A stretch of DNA of 64,000 bases from Acanthosepion pharaonis (GCA_903632075.3 CAHIKZ030004282.1:107001-171000), one strand, 5' to 3'; shown: positions 11,605 to 21,510, counted from the stretch's first letter. A program made the numbers and translations. The notes: generated by a model from the sequence alone, not told the origin.

Positions 11605-11830
11605 TAATTGTTATTGTAATTTACCCACGCACGCATGGACTCTCCCAGCTAAAAATAGGAGCAGGTATTGCCTTTTTGGAGAGGGAAGTTTTCAGCATCA
11701 GCTTTGACAGTCGGACCGAAAATTCTTGCAGTATCACTCTCGTTTGTATATATTTGTATTACTGTTTCTATTAATATATTTGTTTAACTCAATTCCTCTC
11801 TTTTTGTCTTTATTTCTGGCCCTATAGCAA
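11605..11830 (+). mobile_element. LTR-like TATA module, copy 1 (mutated TATA)
   Basis: Matches the modules at 12280-13278 (ACCCACGCACGCATGGACTC, GGAGCAGGTA, GACAGTCGGACCGAA, TTGTATTACTGTTTCT, TCAATTCCTCTCTTT). The TATA stretch is changed to CTAAAAATAGG. It lies alone, about 400 bp left of the tandem group. Confidence 0.6.
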
Positions 11831-12315
11831 GTAATACAGGATAGAGAAGAAATGCAGATCATTTAGACGTTACACGACTTCCTACTTATGCGTTTCCTCC
11901 ATGGTCACGTGGTCTACTTAATTCAATAATGAGATCGCCTGCGTTTGTTCATTTTCGATGTATGTTCAAACTCAAGTGTCGGCAGCGACACTTTATTCCT
12001 ATATAACAAAATTTCTTTTAGTTTTCAGATATTTCTGGTAGCTTAGGTTCAAGAAATCTAATTAGAAATTAAAGCAGAAGTTCCTTTCATTAAAAATGAT
12101 CATCCATAACAAAAATTATTCTTTATCGATCGACCTCGCTTTCACAATTATGTTATCATCTCTATCAACCAATCTTCATTGTTTTTCTGTGTTTCTTTGG
12201 CTATTTTAAACTTAGATCTTATCCAATGACTAAGTTATTTTAAATTCGAAACCTCTTAAAATCAAGTCATCTCTTTTTTTTTTCATTTACCCACACACGC
12301 ATGGACTCTGCCAGC

Positions 12316-12325
12316 TATAAATAGG
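12316..12325 (+). promoter_or_regulatory. TATA box in LTR-like module 2
   Basis: TATAAATAGG, followed about 50 bp later by CAGCAGTCAGCTCTGAC, an initiator-like TCAG context. Activity is inference. Confidence 0.45.
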
Positions 12326-12502
12326 AGCAGGTACTGCCTTTTGGGAGAGGGAAGTTTCCAGCAGTCAGCTCTGACAGTCGAACCGAACATTCTTGCTGTA
12401 ACACTCTCGTTTGTATATGTTTGTATTACTGTTTCTGCTAATATATTTAACTCAATTCCTCTCTTTGTATCTTTATTTCTGGCTCTAACAAGGCCACAAC
12501 AA

Positions 12503-12504
<2 letters not shown>

Positions 12505-12549
<45 letters not shown>

Positions 12550-12565
12550 ATCTATAATTTGTTCA

Positions 12566-12616
<51 letters not shown>

Positions 12617-12621
12617 GTTCA
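12505..12621. repeat. (TATC)n microsatellite
   Basis: Two TATC tracts separated by a TATAATTTGTTCATA spacer. Confidence 0.96.
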
Positions 12622-12666
12622 TATTTCTTATGGTAATTTACCCACGCACGCATGGACTCTCCCAGC

Positions 12667-12676
12667 TATATATAGG
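12667..12676 (+). promoter_or_regulatory. TATA box in LTR-like module 3
   Basis: TATATATAGG at the position matching TATAAATAGG in module 2. The module is truncated downstream. Confidence 0.35.
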
Positions 12677-12869
12677 AGCAGGTACTGCCTTATTGGAGAA
12701 GGAAGTTTCGGGCAGTCAGCTCTGACCGTCGGACCGAACATTCTTGCTGAAACACTCTCGTTTGTATATGTTTGTTCAATGTCTAAGTTATTTTACATTC
12801 GAAACATCTTAAAATCAAGTCATCTCTTTTTTTTTATCATTTACCCACACACGCATGGACTCTCCCAGC

Positions 12870-12879
12870 TATAAACAGG
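12870..12879 (+). promoter_or_regulatory. TATA box in LTR-like module 4
   Basis: TATAAACAGG, in the duplicate of module 2. Confidence 0.4.
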
Positions 12880-13056
12880 AGCATGTACTGTCTTTTTAGA
12901 GAGGGAAGTTTTCAGCAGTCAGCTCTGACAGTCCGACCGAACATTCTTTCTGTAACACTCTCGTTTGTATATGTTTGTATTACTGTTTCTGCTAATATAT
13001 TTAACTCAATTCCTCTCTTTGTGTCTTTATTTTTGGCTCTAACAAGGCCACAACAA

Positions 13057-13057
<1 letters not shown>

Positions 13058-13107
<50 letters not shown>

Positions 13108-13144
13108 ATTTTGTTCATATCTATCTATCTATCTATCTATCTAT
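13058..13144. repeat. (TATC)n microsatellite, duplicate tract
   Basis: Counterpart of 12505-12621 in the second unit, again split by a TTTGTTCATA spacer. Confidence 0.96.
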
Positions 13145-13194
13145 GTTCATATCTCTTATGGTAAGTTACCCACGCACGCATGGACTCTCCCAGC

Positions 13195-13204
13195 TATATA
13201 TAGG
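13195..13204 (+). promoter_or_regulatory. TATA box in LTR-like module 5
   Basis: TATATATAGG, duplicate of module 3. The module stops after GGACCGAACATTC. Confidence 0.35.
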
Positions 13205-13278
13205 AGCAGGTACTGCCTTTTTGGAGAAGGAAGTTTCGAGCAGTCAGCTCTGACAGACGGACCGAACATTCGGCTCTA

Positions 13279-15369
13279 AACACGCAACTAATGTCAAAGC
13301 AAAAGGAATCGCCTTATGAGCTCGGCGTTTAAAGATCCTAGAAATTCAAAATATTTTGATTACAAAATCTAAATGACCAATATGAGTTAAAGTTCTTTAA
13401 TGATATCACTCAGCTTCTAGAGAGATTTTTTTTTTATCCATGTAACAAAGATTTCTCGTGAGCCGTGATGTAATGATGCTCCAATCTAGTTTCTTTGAAA
13501 AAAAAAATCGATTTTTTAAAATCGTCCGCTAATTTTCTTTAGAAGTGTCTGTCTTTTACAGATCGCCATTAATGGAAAATTAAAGTTTTAGGATGAGTCA
13601 GAGACCTGTGAAGTCTACACTTCAAACTGAGAAAAAAAGCTTAGTTAAGTGCTAAAATAAAACAAGTATAGAAAACAAAAATGCAGACGATAAAAATCTG
13701 TTTGAAGTTGTCCAAACTTCTTAGATGAAACAAGTTTCTAATTTACAACTAGTTTTCTTCCGCCTTCTCTTATCTTTTATGGAAGTTCATAGTTAACATG
13801 GAAAATACAAAAGCAAACCTATACTTAATCATACAATCCATTCTGACAGAACGATTTGACTTAAATTCACTGCAGAAGAGCGGGGAGAAATAAAAACAAT
13901 TTTCGACAAAACAAGAAATGTTGGACTGGAACTCGACAAAATAATTTATCAAAACCAAAGTCTGACTGTCTACGTAGAACTATACAATCGAGATCATAAA
14001 TTTAAATAACGGTATAGAGATATCCCCAAAGAGAAATAGCACCATGGGCTTGTAAACTGTAGCATTTGATGGAGGAGGTAGATTTAGCGTCAGGCCAGGC
14101 TAAAAAGATAACCGCTCGGTTTGACTGCTGTAACCAAACTGAATGACTGGTCACTGTCGCTAGTGTATGAAGTGGTGTTAATAAGCAGCCGTCACTTGAC
14201 CCTTGTATCCCAACAACAGCTTCAAAACAAAAAGCCACTCAATGTCACATTATTGTTTTATATTTGGCTAAGATGGTTTGTACCACTTTTCATAATTTAA
14301 TATTTCATTTCCGAGATAAACAATTGTTAATATACATATCAATTCAATTTTTTTTCTTATTTTCGTTGATAAAGATGCTATTATAGATACATTTCGATCA
14401 AATATCTGGTCATCATCAGGCGTCTATTATTTGGCTCAAATGGGATATATGTTGATTATTGAGTTATATCTGTCATAACATTGATGTCAGTTATTGATTG
14501 TTCCTGTGGGATTCGTGCTTCACTGCTTGATTCATGGATTGAACTTGGTCGAAACATTGTGTCTATAATAACATCTATATTAACCAACATGAGAAAGATA
14601 GTTCAAAATAAGTATATTAACCAGGAAATGTTGTTAAAATTACCAGGATATTCTTCTAGTTATATGATGTATATACTCATAGGATAACATTTACAGGGGT
14701 TTTAGTAATCCCTCCTTGACCTGGAAGTGGATTAGAGACTTGTTCAGCAACCTTTCTAGAGATATTGTCTTGATAAAAGCACCGGGCTACTTGGGCTGTA
14801 AGCAGGTCCATAGTAGATAGGCTTTGATCTTCAAATATTTAAACGCAAATATTAATCGTTATCTTCTGTTTCCTTAATTCCTGTTCATTTATTGTTCTCA
14901 CTCCTTGATACAGTTTTTCTTTTTCTTATTCTCTTTCTCATCCAGTAACTACCTCGCGTCTTAGTGGCTTTATTACCATGATTGGTGATTTTTTAAAAAA
15001 GCTTGATTTTCAGATTATTATATAAATTCTTATGAAACATATTTCTTATTTTTATTAAAATATATAATTTGTTTGAATTGTGTAACATTTTATCCACCCA
15101 TTTTATTCAGTTAGTGGTGGTCACCGCTTGCCTCCATTTCATAACGATGGATCGAAGTCGACATTCAAGGCCGAATAGTCCAACGGCTTACCGGTTTCTT
15201 TTGCGCAGGAAATGTTGAAGTTACCCCATCCCTCCTCTCACAGGTGGATTTGTTTTTGAAGTTACCTTCGTCTAGCCTTCGCTTAAAGAGGCAGGAACTT
15301 CAAAGGCAGCAGGTGGTTTGAATTTAAAGTGTCCATCTCCGAAAATGGTTGCCACCTATAGAACCCAGT
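13279..15369. other. No recognisable gene or complete element
   Basis: AT-rich sequence. A CTGATGATG...GATCGAAAT motif on the minus strand near 14393-14425 is discussed under rejected items. A moderately GC-rich block at 15120-15340 has no recognisable domain. Confidence 0.45.
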
Positions 15370-15535
15370 GAATTCTGCTATTTTACTCATAGCTGGGGGA
15401 GAAGAGATGGTTTCATACCTATCCCAAGGCTATTAGCGTAAGTGAATGTAATGAATTCAATTGAAATTCGAACCCGGCTCTCCGATTCCTTAATCCAAGC
15501 CACTAACTATTACTCCACCGTCTCCATGTGTACAC
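15370..15535 (-). mobile_element. tRNA-derived SINE copy, 5S/tRNA family body
   Basis: Minus strand: GGAGTAATAGTTAGTGGC (A-box region), CGGAGAGCC, a B box GGGTTCGAATTTC, then CACTTACGCTAATAGCC, GGTATGAAACCATC and CTTCTCCCCCAGC. Same body as 21376-21950; the 5S head is absent. Confidence 0.78.
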
Positions 15536-16162
15536 TAATAACCCAAATAAATCCAGTATATAACATATTAATCTATATTATAAAAGAAAACCTGATTTTC
15601 TGTCCGTCACACATTTTGCTGCGTCTGACTTTGCAGTTTCGTACACAATGTTTATACATATCTGTCAGTTGTGTGAGTTACTTATATGTGCTTGTGCCAT
15701 TTTATATTATTCGGCTACTCCAGTTTTCTTTCTCTTCTTTCTCACCAACACTATAACATGAACAGATACAACTTCCTCTACTGTTCGGCAATGAAAGACT
15801 CATTTGTTCTGCGTCTCAAGAGAGTAGAAGATGAAGTATGCCCAGACATGCAAGGATACAAATGTCTATTGGACTCATTACCTCATCGACACGTTACGGT
15901 CATTCCGAGAATTAAATTTTCACGCCTTAATGAATTGAATTAAAATTTTAATATAGAATGGCGTCGTCTTTAATTTTCAGAAGTCATAATCACTTCCAGA
16001 TTTTTTTTTATAAAAAAGGTAAACCTGGAGAACCTTGGAGAATAAAACGGCTAAAATATTAAGATAACACAAAAAACGCAAAGAATGAATTACATATGTT
16101 CTCTTACAAGAAAAATTTTATTCTATCTAAGTTGTACATATCAGCCAAAGTTTTTTCTTTTA

Positions 16163-16263
16163 TTAGGTTGGTGCAAAAATAATGACGTAATAATGTCGTT
16201 TTTTGACCTTAAAAAATACGTCAAAAACGACATTATTACGTCATTATTTTTGCACCAACCTAA
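16163..16263. mobile_element. Palindromic mariner-type MITE (101 bp)
   Basis: Starts TTAGGTTGGTGCAAAAATAA and ends with its exact reverse complement. Each arm matches the other for about 43 bases around a short A-rich centre, and the unit is flanked by TA on both sides (16161-16162, 16264-16265). The terminus matches the TIR of the mariner lineage that includes human Hsmar1/MADE1 as I remember it. It is non-coding and moves, if at all, with a transposase supplied in trans. Confidence 0.9.
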
Positions 16264-16856
16264 TATTAGCATTCCAAAGTTCCAGATTTAAGTGTAGAAA
16301 ATCTTTAACGTTGAAGTTTCTATTAATCTTTGGTATTTTGAAACTTCATTTTTTTTCAGATTAGGAAAAAAATATCGTATGGGATTTACTTTCTATATTA
16401 AGAAATTCTATTTCAACGATATTTCCTCAAAAACTGTATTATCTTTATAAGGATAAAATATATTGATGTAATTTCAATGTCTTATGGATGGATGCTTTTT
16501 AGACTAATTCAAATTGTCATATCAGTCATGTGCATTTCATAATCTGCCTCTGTAAAAATCTCAAATATTGGCTCTTGATTTATATCTTTAGGCCATCAAT
16601 AGAATCTTGTCGCTAACAATTTATGGAATGTAATATTTAAAGTTACACAAAAATTTATATTCACAGAGGAAAGAAGTCTTGCAATCAAAATGTAATTTAC
16701 AGCAACTAGTACGACTATAGAATTGGTACGGGAAAGCTTTAAATGAGCGATATAATTCAGTATTAGTCAATTTCTGCGTATATAGAGGGAGATTGTGTTA
16801 CGCCAATAATGCAGCAACAAGGAGATAGATAGACAGACTGATTACTGGAAAATGTT
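16264..16856. other. No recognisable feature
   Basis: AT-rich sequence between the MITE and the GATA array. Confidence 0.5.
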
Positions 16857-16916
16857 TTAGTAATAGATAGATAGATAGATAGATATGAAAAGATTGAGAT
16901 AGATACGAACAGACTG

Positions 16917-16957
<41 letters not shown>

Positions 16958-16988
16958 TGAAAAGATTGAGATAGATACGAAAAGACTG

Positions 16989-17041
<53 letters not shown>

Positions 17042-17078
17042 CGAACAGAATGAGATAGATACGAACAGAATGAGATAG

Positions 17079-17131
<53 letters not shown>

Positions 17132-17162
17132 TGAAAAGATTGAGATAGATACGAACAGACTG

Positions 17163-17211
<49 letters not shown>

Positions 17212-17242
17212 TGAAAAGATTGAGATAGATACGAACAGACTG

Positions 17243-17295
<53 letters not shown>

Positions 17296-17346
17296 TGAAA
17301 AGATTGAGATAGATACGAACAGACTGAGATAGATACGAACAGACTG

Positions 17347-17395
<49 letters not shown>

Positions 17396-17483
17396 TGAAA
17401 AGATTGAGATACATACGAACAGAATGAAATAGATAGATACGAACAAACTGAGATAGATAGATAGATAGATACGAACAGACTGC

Positions 17484-17541
<58 letters not shown>
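16857..17541. repeat. (GATA)n array with interspersed 30-40-bp insert units
   Basis: GATA tetranucleotide tracts (about 8-15 units each) are regularly interrupted by TATGAAAAGATTGAGATA and TACGAACAGACTGAGATA blocks, giving a higher-order unit of roughly 60-110 bp repeated about six to eight times. Two minus frames stay open (YLSIYLSI) because the array length and unit mix happen to avoid stops. Confidence 0.95.
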
Positions 17542-17542
<1 letters not shown>

Positions 17543-18036
17543 GACTGAATTAGAAAGAGCTATAAATCAACAGGCCTTATTCCATTTTTGTAAAAACATG
17601 ACCTCTTTCAGTTTAAACACAGACTTAAACAAGTGTTGTTTATTCAAAAAAAAAAAAAAACACCCAAAGGACGAATGCATTGACCAGAGAATCAATGGTA
17701 ATGTCGCATGGAATTAATTAGTGATTTGAAAAATAAAAAAAAGAAAGAATATTGTGAACATCAAGAAAAAACGAAGAGCAAGCCTGTTAGTAACGCCGAC
17801 AAACTGCGACATGTGAGAGTCACTCAAACTGATACGAATTGTCAACTTTATGAATGAATGAATAATACTTTTTTTGAATGTACAAACTGCTATACAGAAA
17901 GGAATTATTAATACGTCTTTTAAAATTTATACATTCGGCCAACTTTGTTTGCTGCCTTTATCACAGTAATCCGCTCAATGTATTCATTGAGATACCTTAA
18001 AGATTGCTGATGTTGACAAATTGATTTAAAGGTTTG
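17542..18036. other. No recognisable feature
   Basis: AT-rich spacer with an A14 run near 17648. Confidence 0.5.
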
Positions 18037-18765
18037 AGCTCAAAAGTGTCGTGCAGAATGTTACCCAAAGTTCGAAGAAATGCGATTCTAGAAATAAAAT
18101 CTTCCCAACATTGAGTTTCTACCAGCTCTTTCGACGCCAGCACACTGGCTCTCAAGACGAAACAGTGTTGTGCAGAATGTTACCCCAAAGTTCGAAGAAA
18201 TGCGATTCTAGAAATAAAATTTCCCCAACATTGGGTTTCTACCAGCTCTTTCGAATTCAGCACACTGGCTCTCAAGACGAAACAGTGCTGTGGAGAATGT
18301 CACCCAAAAGTTCGAAGAAATGCGATTCTAGAAATAAAATCTTCCCAACATTGAGTTTCTACCAGCTCTTTCGAAGCCAGCACACTGGCTCTCAAGACGA
18401 AACAGTGCTGTGGAGAATGTTACCCAAAAGTTCGAAGAAATGCGATTCTAGAAATAAAATCTTCCCATCATTGAGTTTCTACCAGCTCTTTCGAAGCCAG
18501 CACACTGGCTCTCAAGACGAAACAGTGCTGTGGAGAATGTTACCCAAAGTTCAAGGAAATGCGATTCTAAAAATGTTCCCAACATCTAGTTTCCATTAGA
18601 TCTTTCGAATTCAGCACAGTGGTTCTCAAAACGAAACAGTGTTGTGGAGAATGTTACTCCAACGTTCGAGGAAATGCGATTCTAAAAATAACGTTATGAC
18701 AACATTTAGTTTCCACCAGCTCATTCGAAGCCAGCACTGTGGCTCCCAAAGCGAAGTGGCAAAAA
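18037..18765. repeat. 120-bp satellite, about 6 units
   Basis: Direct repeats of exactly 120 bp (for example the GAAATGCGATTCTAGAAATA block at intervals of 120), with later units diverged and slightly shortened. Each unit contains an inverted repeat, AGCCAG-CACA-CTGGCT. Because 120 is a multiple of three, one frame stays open for 182 codons; it has no coding support. Confidence 0.95.
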
Positions 18766-18769
18766 ACTA

Positions 18770-19600
18770 TCCTTCTTCTATGTGCAGTGTCCCTTCACGA
18801 CATTGGCGATCATGGCTCTCCACAATTTCCTTTCCTTTTTAGGTCATCATAAATTATTTCTCTTTGTTATGTTTCCTAAATTCTGTTCTGCCATCCATTT
18901 ACTCGAGCTCGCTAGAGAGGTTATGCGTTTTTTTCCTCTGTTCCTCGTACCTTAAATCTGTCACGTGAGTATCAAATTTTCCAAGCCCTGTTTCCTCATT
19001 ATGCACTCGAGAAATTTCAACGGTCTCTTCTGATGTTGTTATGGGGTCCACACCTTTTCGGGTATAATGGACTCGTCCTGCTGCCATAAAATCGCTACAG
19101 TCAGGCAGAGAAGAGGAGTCGTGCATGAGTCGTACCGGAGTCGTCTGTGAGTGTCGGTAGTCGGATAGAGTGAAGTAACCTCTTGTAGAAGTCAGTTACA
19201 AGCACCTAGACTCTAAGGAAGTCCTACTTCGAGACTGTATATATCTATCTGTATTCGCTACTAACTGTGTTCCTGGATTTTACTAACAGCATTACCTTTT
19301 GTATTTTGTGTAAATACATTTAATTTCTTAGCTTAAATACTTGCGTTTGTCATTTATTGGATACCTATTTTTCACGCGGGATCCACAACAGATTTTAAGT
19401 ATAAGTTTCCATTTTCTCTCAAACATCGTCGTTGCTTACATGTTCGGTCCATGGTATTCTCAGCATCCTTCTGTTGGACCATATTTCTTTTGCTTCAAAT
19501 CTGTTAATCTGTGAGATTGTCCAGTTTTCTCTGCCATATAGAAGGACTGATATTATGTAATGGCCAAGACTTTTCTTTGTTTCTAAATACTTTACTTAGC
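18770..19600 (-). pseudogene. LINE ORF2 C-terminus (CRE/RTE-like 'KFLGHIMRKEGLE' type), split by an insertion
   Basis: On the minus strand 19400-19600 reads a LLYG-RE-WTI segment and a RRMLRIPWTEHVSNDDV-like stretch. 18780-19036 reads an ILRVHNEETGLGKFDTHVTDLRYEE-type continuation and, in another frame, RKLWRAMIANVV. The same protein segments occur at 43500-43980, 46614-46850 and 48650-48900. The two parts are separated by the LTR-like block 19037-19390. Multiple frame breaks. Confidence 0.7.
19037..19390. mobile_element. Solo-LTR-like insertion in the LINE (354 bp)
   Basis: Begins TGTTATGGGGTCC and ends GGATCCACAACA, so the termini are TG...CA with TGTT/AACA inversion. It is flanked by GATGT and GATTT (4 of 5 match, a possible target duplication). 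It sits precisely where the LINE C-terminus is interrupted. Its inside is non-coding with a TATA-like region and an A/T-rich end. Confidence 0.55.
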
Positions 19601-19958
19601 TTTTGGAAGGCATCTTTTGCTATCCCAATGCGCCTTCGGAATGTAGCCATCTCTTCTACTCCAAGAGCTCCTCATCTCGCACCTCCCGTCTGTGGAGTCC
19701 CCTTCCTATTACTTGTTTCCCTGATAGCTTTAATCTCCAACTATTCAAATGTAAAGTCAATCGACATCCCCAGATGCCTTGATCTCTTCTTCATTCGTCC
19801 TTATCATCTTTCCCCCTATCACGCCTCTTTACTATTACTCCCACTCTCTGTAAGCCCCTTGCGTGCTAGTAAAATGCTTAAAAAATATATTTCTTAAGGG
19901 AAAAATTACGTCAGCAATACATTTTTGAAGAAAAATATTAGCATCAAAACATTTTTGA

Positions 19959-19961
<3 letters not shown>

Positions 19962-20012
<51 letters not shown>
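19962..20012. repeat. (TA)n microsatellite
   Basis: About 25 TA units at the edge of the fold-back at 20023-20172. Confidence 0.97.
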
Positions 20013-20016
<4 letters not shown>

Positions 20017-20022
20017 GCAATT

Positions 20023-20172
20023 ATAATTTATAAATTCATGAATCATTCATACAAAAACAAATATAGAGGTTAATGATTTAAAAGTCAAGAATACATCAAG
20101 ATGTATTCTCGCCATTTAAATCATTAACCTCTATATTTGTTTTTTGTATGAATGATTCATGAATTTATAAAT
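20023..20172. repeat. Fold-back repeat, about 62-bp arms
   Basis: ATAATTTATAAATTCATGAA... and its reverse complement flank a centre near 20095-20110. A third direct copy of the right arm lies at 20616-20686. These arms also bracket the hammerhead motif at 20474-20517, which suggests pieces of Penelope-like termini. Confidence 0.8.
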
Positions 20173-20473
20173 TATATTTACACCTTTAATTGAAATTAAA
20201 ATAACTGCTCCAATGTGCAACTTTCGGATAATAAGTGTGACATTACTGTAATTATTGAACAATATAGTTCATGCCACATTGACGGAAAATCTTCCAGTAA
20301 AAAAAATTCTCTTTTGTACAAAAATGCACAACCTTAAAATTTAAATTCAAACTCAGCGTTGCGACCGCACGTTCCAAAACAATAACATATTTCTCATAGG
20401 ATTTTTTTTGGATTACATCTCTATTTTCGTTGTCCTATTATTACCGAGAAGTAAAAACAAGAACAAAATCTAT

Positions 20474-20517
20474 TTCCATACCTGAGGATGTCTGTAGGAA
20501 CAGACGAAAGCTTGTAA
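20474..20517 (+). ncRNA. Hammerhead-type ribozyme motif (minimal stem III)
   Basis: CTGAGGA (20482-20488), one extra T, a 5-bp stem II (GTCTG 20490-20494 with CAGAC 20501-20505) and GAAA (20506-20509), then GCT-T-GTA. TAC before the core pairs with GTA after the presumed cleavage position (stem I, 3 bp). Stem III would be a loopless A-G-C-U palindrome, which would only form between two molecules. Compared with the SINE version (CAC/GTG and ACGU) both short stems change on both sides. Self-cleavage is inference. Confidence 0.55.
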
Positions 20518-20599
20518 AAAATTAAAAGACCTTATGCAACTGGAATTTATGAACAGGGATCATATCATTCATATACAGGTTTGGGGTTGATGTATCTTA

Positions 20600-20678
20600 T
20601 TTATATTGTTTGCGAAGATGTATTCTCGCCATTTAAATCATTAACCTCTATATTTGTTTTTTGTATGAATGATTCATG

Positions 20679-20682
<4 letters not shown>
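20600..20682 (+). repeat. Third copy of the fold-back arm
   Basis: Repeats the GATGTATTCTCGCCATTT...CATGAATTATAT arm of 20112-20172 and runs into a (TA)n tract. Confidence 0.75.

Positions 20683-20731
<49 letters not shown>
20683..20731. repeat. (TA)n microsatellite
   Basis: About 24 TA units between two fold-back repeats. Confidence 0.97.
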
Positions 20732-20734
<3 letters not shown>

Positions 20735-20735
<1 letters not shown>

Positions 20736-21006
20736 GAAAAATATATACGGAAAAAAACAAACAAAAATCCTTATATGCAATTATGCTGTTTTCATGTTAA
20801 TATGTCAACGTCGGAAGTTTCGGTCTAATAAACCATCTTCCGGACATATTCATAAAATATAATTAACATTATCAATTCAACATGACAATATGTCCTGAAG
20901 ATGGTTTATTAGACCGAAACGTCCGACGTTGACATATTAATATTAAAACAACATAATTGCATATAAGGATTTGTTTGTTTTTTTTTCCGTATATATTTTT
21001 CTTCAT
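20735..21006. mobile_element. Fold-back pair of Penelope-like termini
   Basis: 20735-20860 and 20880-21006 are inverted copies (GAAGAAAAATATATACGG at one outer end and its complement at the other) with a short centre. Each arm carries a hammerhead-type motif. The plus-strand one (20887-20938) is intact; the minus-strand one (20803-20851) has CUGA changed to CCGG-like and a stem III mismatch. (TA)n tracts lie on both sides. The element class is inferred from hammerhead motifs known in Penelope-like elements. Confidence 0.65.
20887..20938 (+). ncRNA. Hammerhead ribozyme candidate, type I, complete fold
   Basis: Stem I: 20887-20894 (AATATGTC) pairs with 20931-20938 (GACATATT), 8 bp. Core box CTGAAGA at 20895-20901. 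Stem II: GGTT (20903-20906) with GACC (20912-20915), loop 20907-20911. Core GAA at 20916-20918. Stem III: ACGT (20919-20922) with ACGT (20926-20929), loop CCG. Predicted cleavage follows T20930. The one departure from textbook hammerheads is an unpaired T (20902) between A9 and stem II; a single extra base at this place recurs in every other copy here. Hammerheads are known in the terminal repeats of Penelope-like retroelements, where they process transcripts. Activity is untested. Confidence 0.62.
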
Positions 21007-21035
21007 ACTGTCGGATCTATATCCATATATTTGCT

Positions 21036-21038
<3 letters not shown>

Positions 21039-21093
<55 letters not shown>
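21039..21093. repeat. (TA)n microsatellite
   Basis: About 27 TA units. Confidence 0.97.
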
Positions 21094-21095
<2 letters not shown>

Positions 21096-21107
21096 CAGTA
21101 ATTCTTT

Positions 21108-21180
21108 TTGGGGAAAAGAATATTACCAGGAATAAAAGTCCTGTTGGCATTAAATAACCCATTGAAAACCAAACCGAAAA
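21108..21180 (-). repeat. Fragment of the CATATCAACCTCAATGG-family dispersed repeat
   Basis: Minus-strand segment with ATTACCAGGAATAAAAGTCC, TGTTGGCATTAAATAACCCA and AAACCAAACC, as in 58284-58953. Confidence 0.65.
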
Positions 21181-21510
21181 GCAGCGTTAAATTTTCCCTA
21201 ATCTTTTTGATAGCACTTACTATCCCGTTTATTTATGGTTTTTTTTTTCTTCTTTCAGTCTTTGGAATTTCCTTAATCGGTGTGTTTTGATTTTTTTCAA
21301 AATTCATGATGGTATAATTTCCACAGATTTTCTTCGATTGATTATTTCATCTTCTATGGCTTATCAACCCTTTGCAGGTTATTTAAAGCCAGAAAATAAT
21401 TTTAGAGAGTAAGAATATTTTTTATGACATAACAGTAGTTTAGTGATACGAGCCTTTCTGATTAGCCCATACCTGGTGGGGAGAAGAAGTATATTCATAC
21501 CTTTCACAAG

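Larger units (their letters stand above)
12215..13278 (+). repeat. Tandem duplication (about 553 bp) carrying four LTR-like TATA modules
   Basis: Two large units, about 12215-12778 and 12779-13278, offset by about 553 bp. Each has a TAAGTTATTTTA.ATTCGAAAC lead, a long TATA module ending GGCCACAACA, two (TATC)n tracts split by GTTCATAT, and a short TATA module truncated after the GACCGAACATTC block or soon after. The module order (upstream block, TATA, start-like region, ending in ...CACAACA) resembles U3-R-U5 of an LTR. The long frames through the TATC tracts (YLSIYLSI) are artefacts. Confidence 0.7.

Noticed and set aside
14393..14425. Hammerhead motif on the minus strand (CTGATGATGACC...GATCGAAAT)
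   Set aside because: Core boxes are present but stem II is at most 2 bp, and no stem I or III was found.
16763..17446. Long minus-strand frames of YLSIYLSI repeats (227 and 185 aa)
   Set aside because: They are translations of the GATA tetranucleotide array; two frames are open at once and nothing else supports coding.
18121..18180. Hammerhead motif on the minus strand of the 120-bp satellite
   Set aside because: CTTGAGA differs from CUGANGA at two essential positions, although the following helix and GAAA look right.
18051..18599. 182-aa frame with QSSKKCDSRNK repeats
   Set aside because: Produced by the 120-bp satellite; no start context, domain or splice site.
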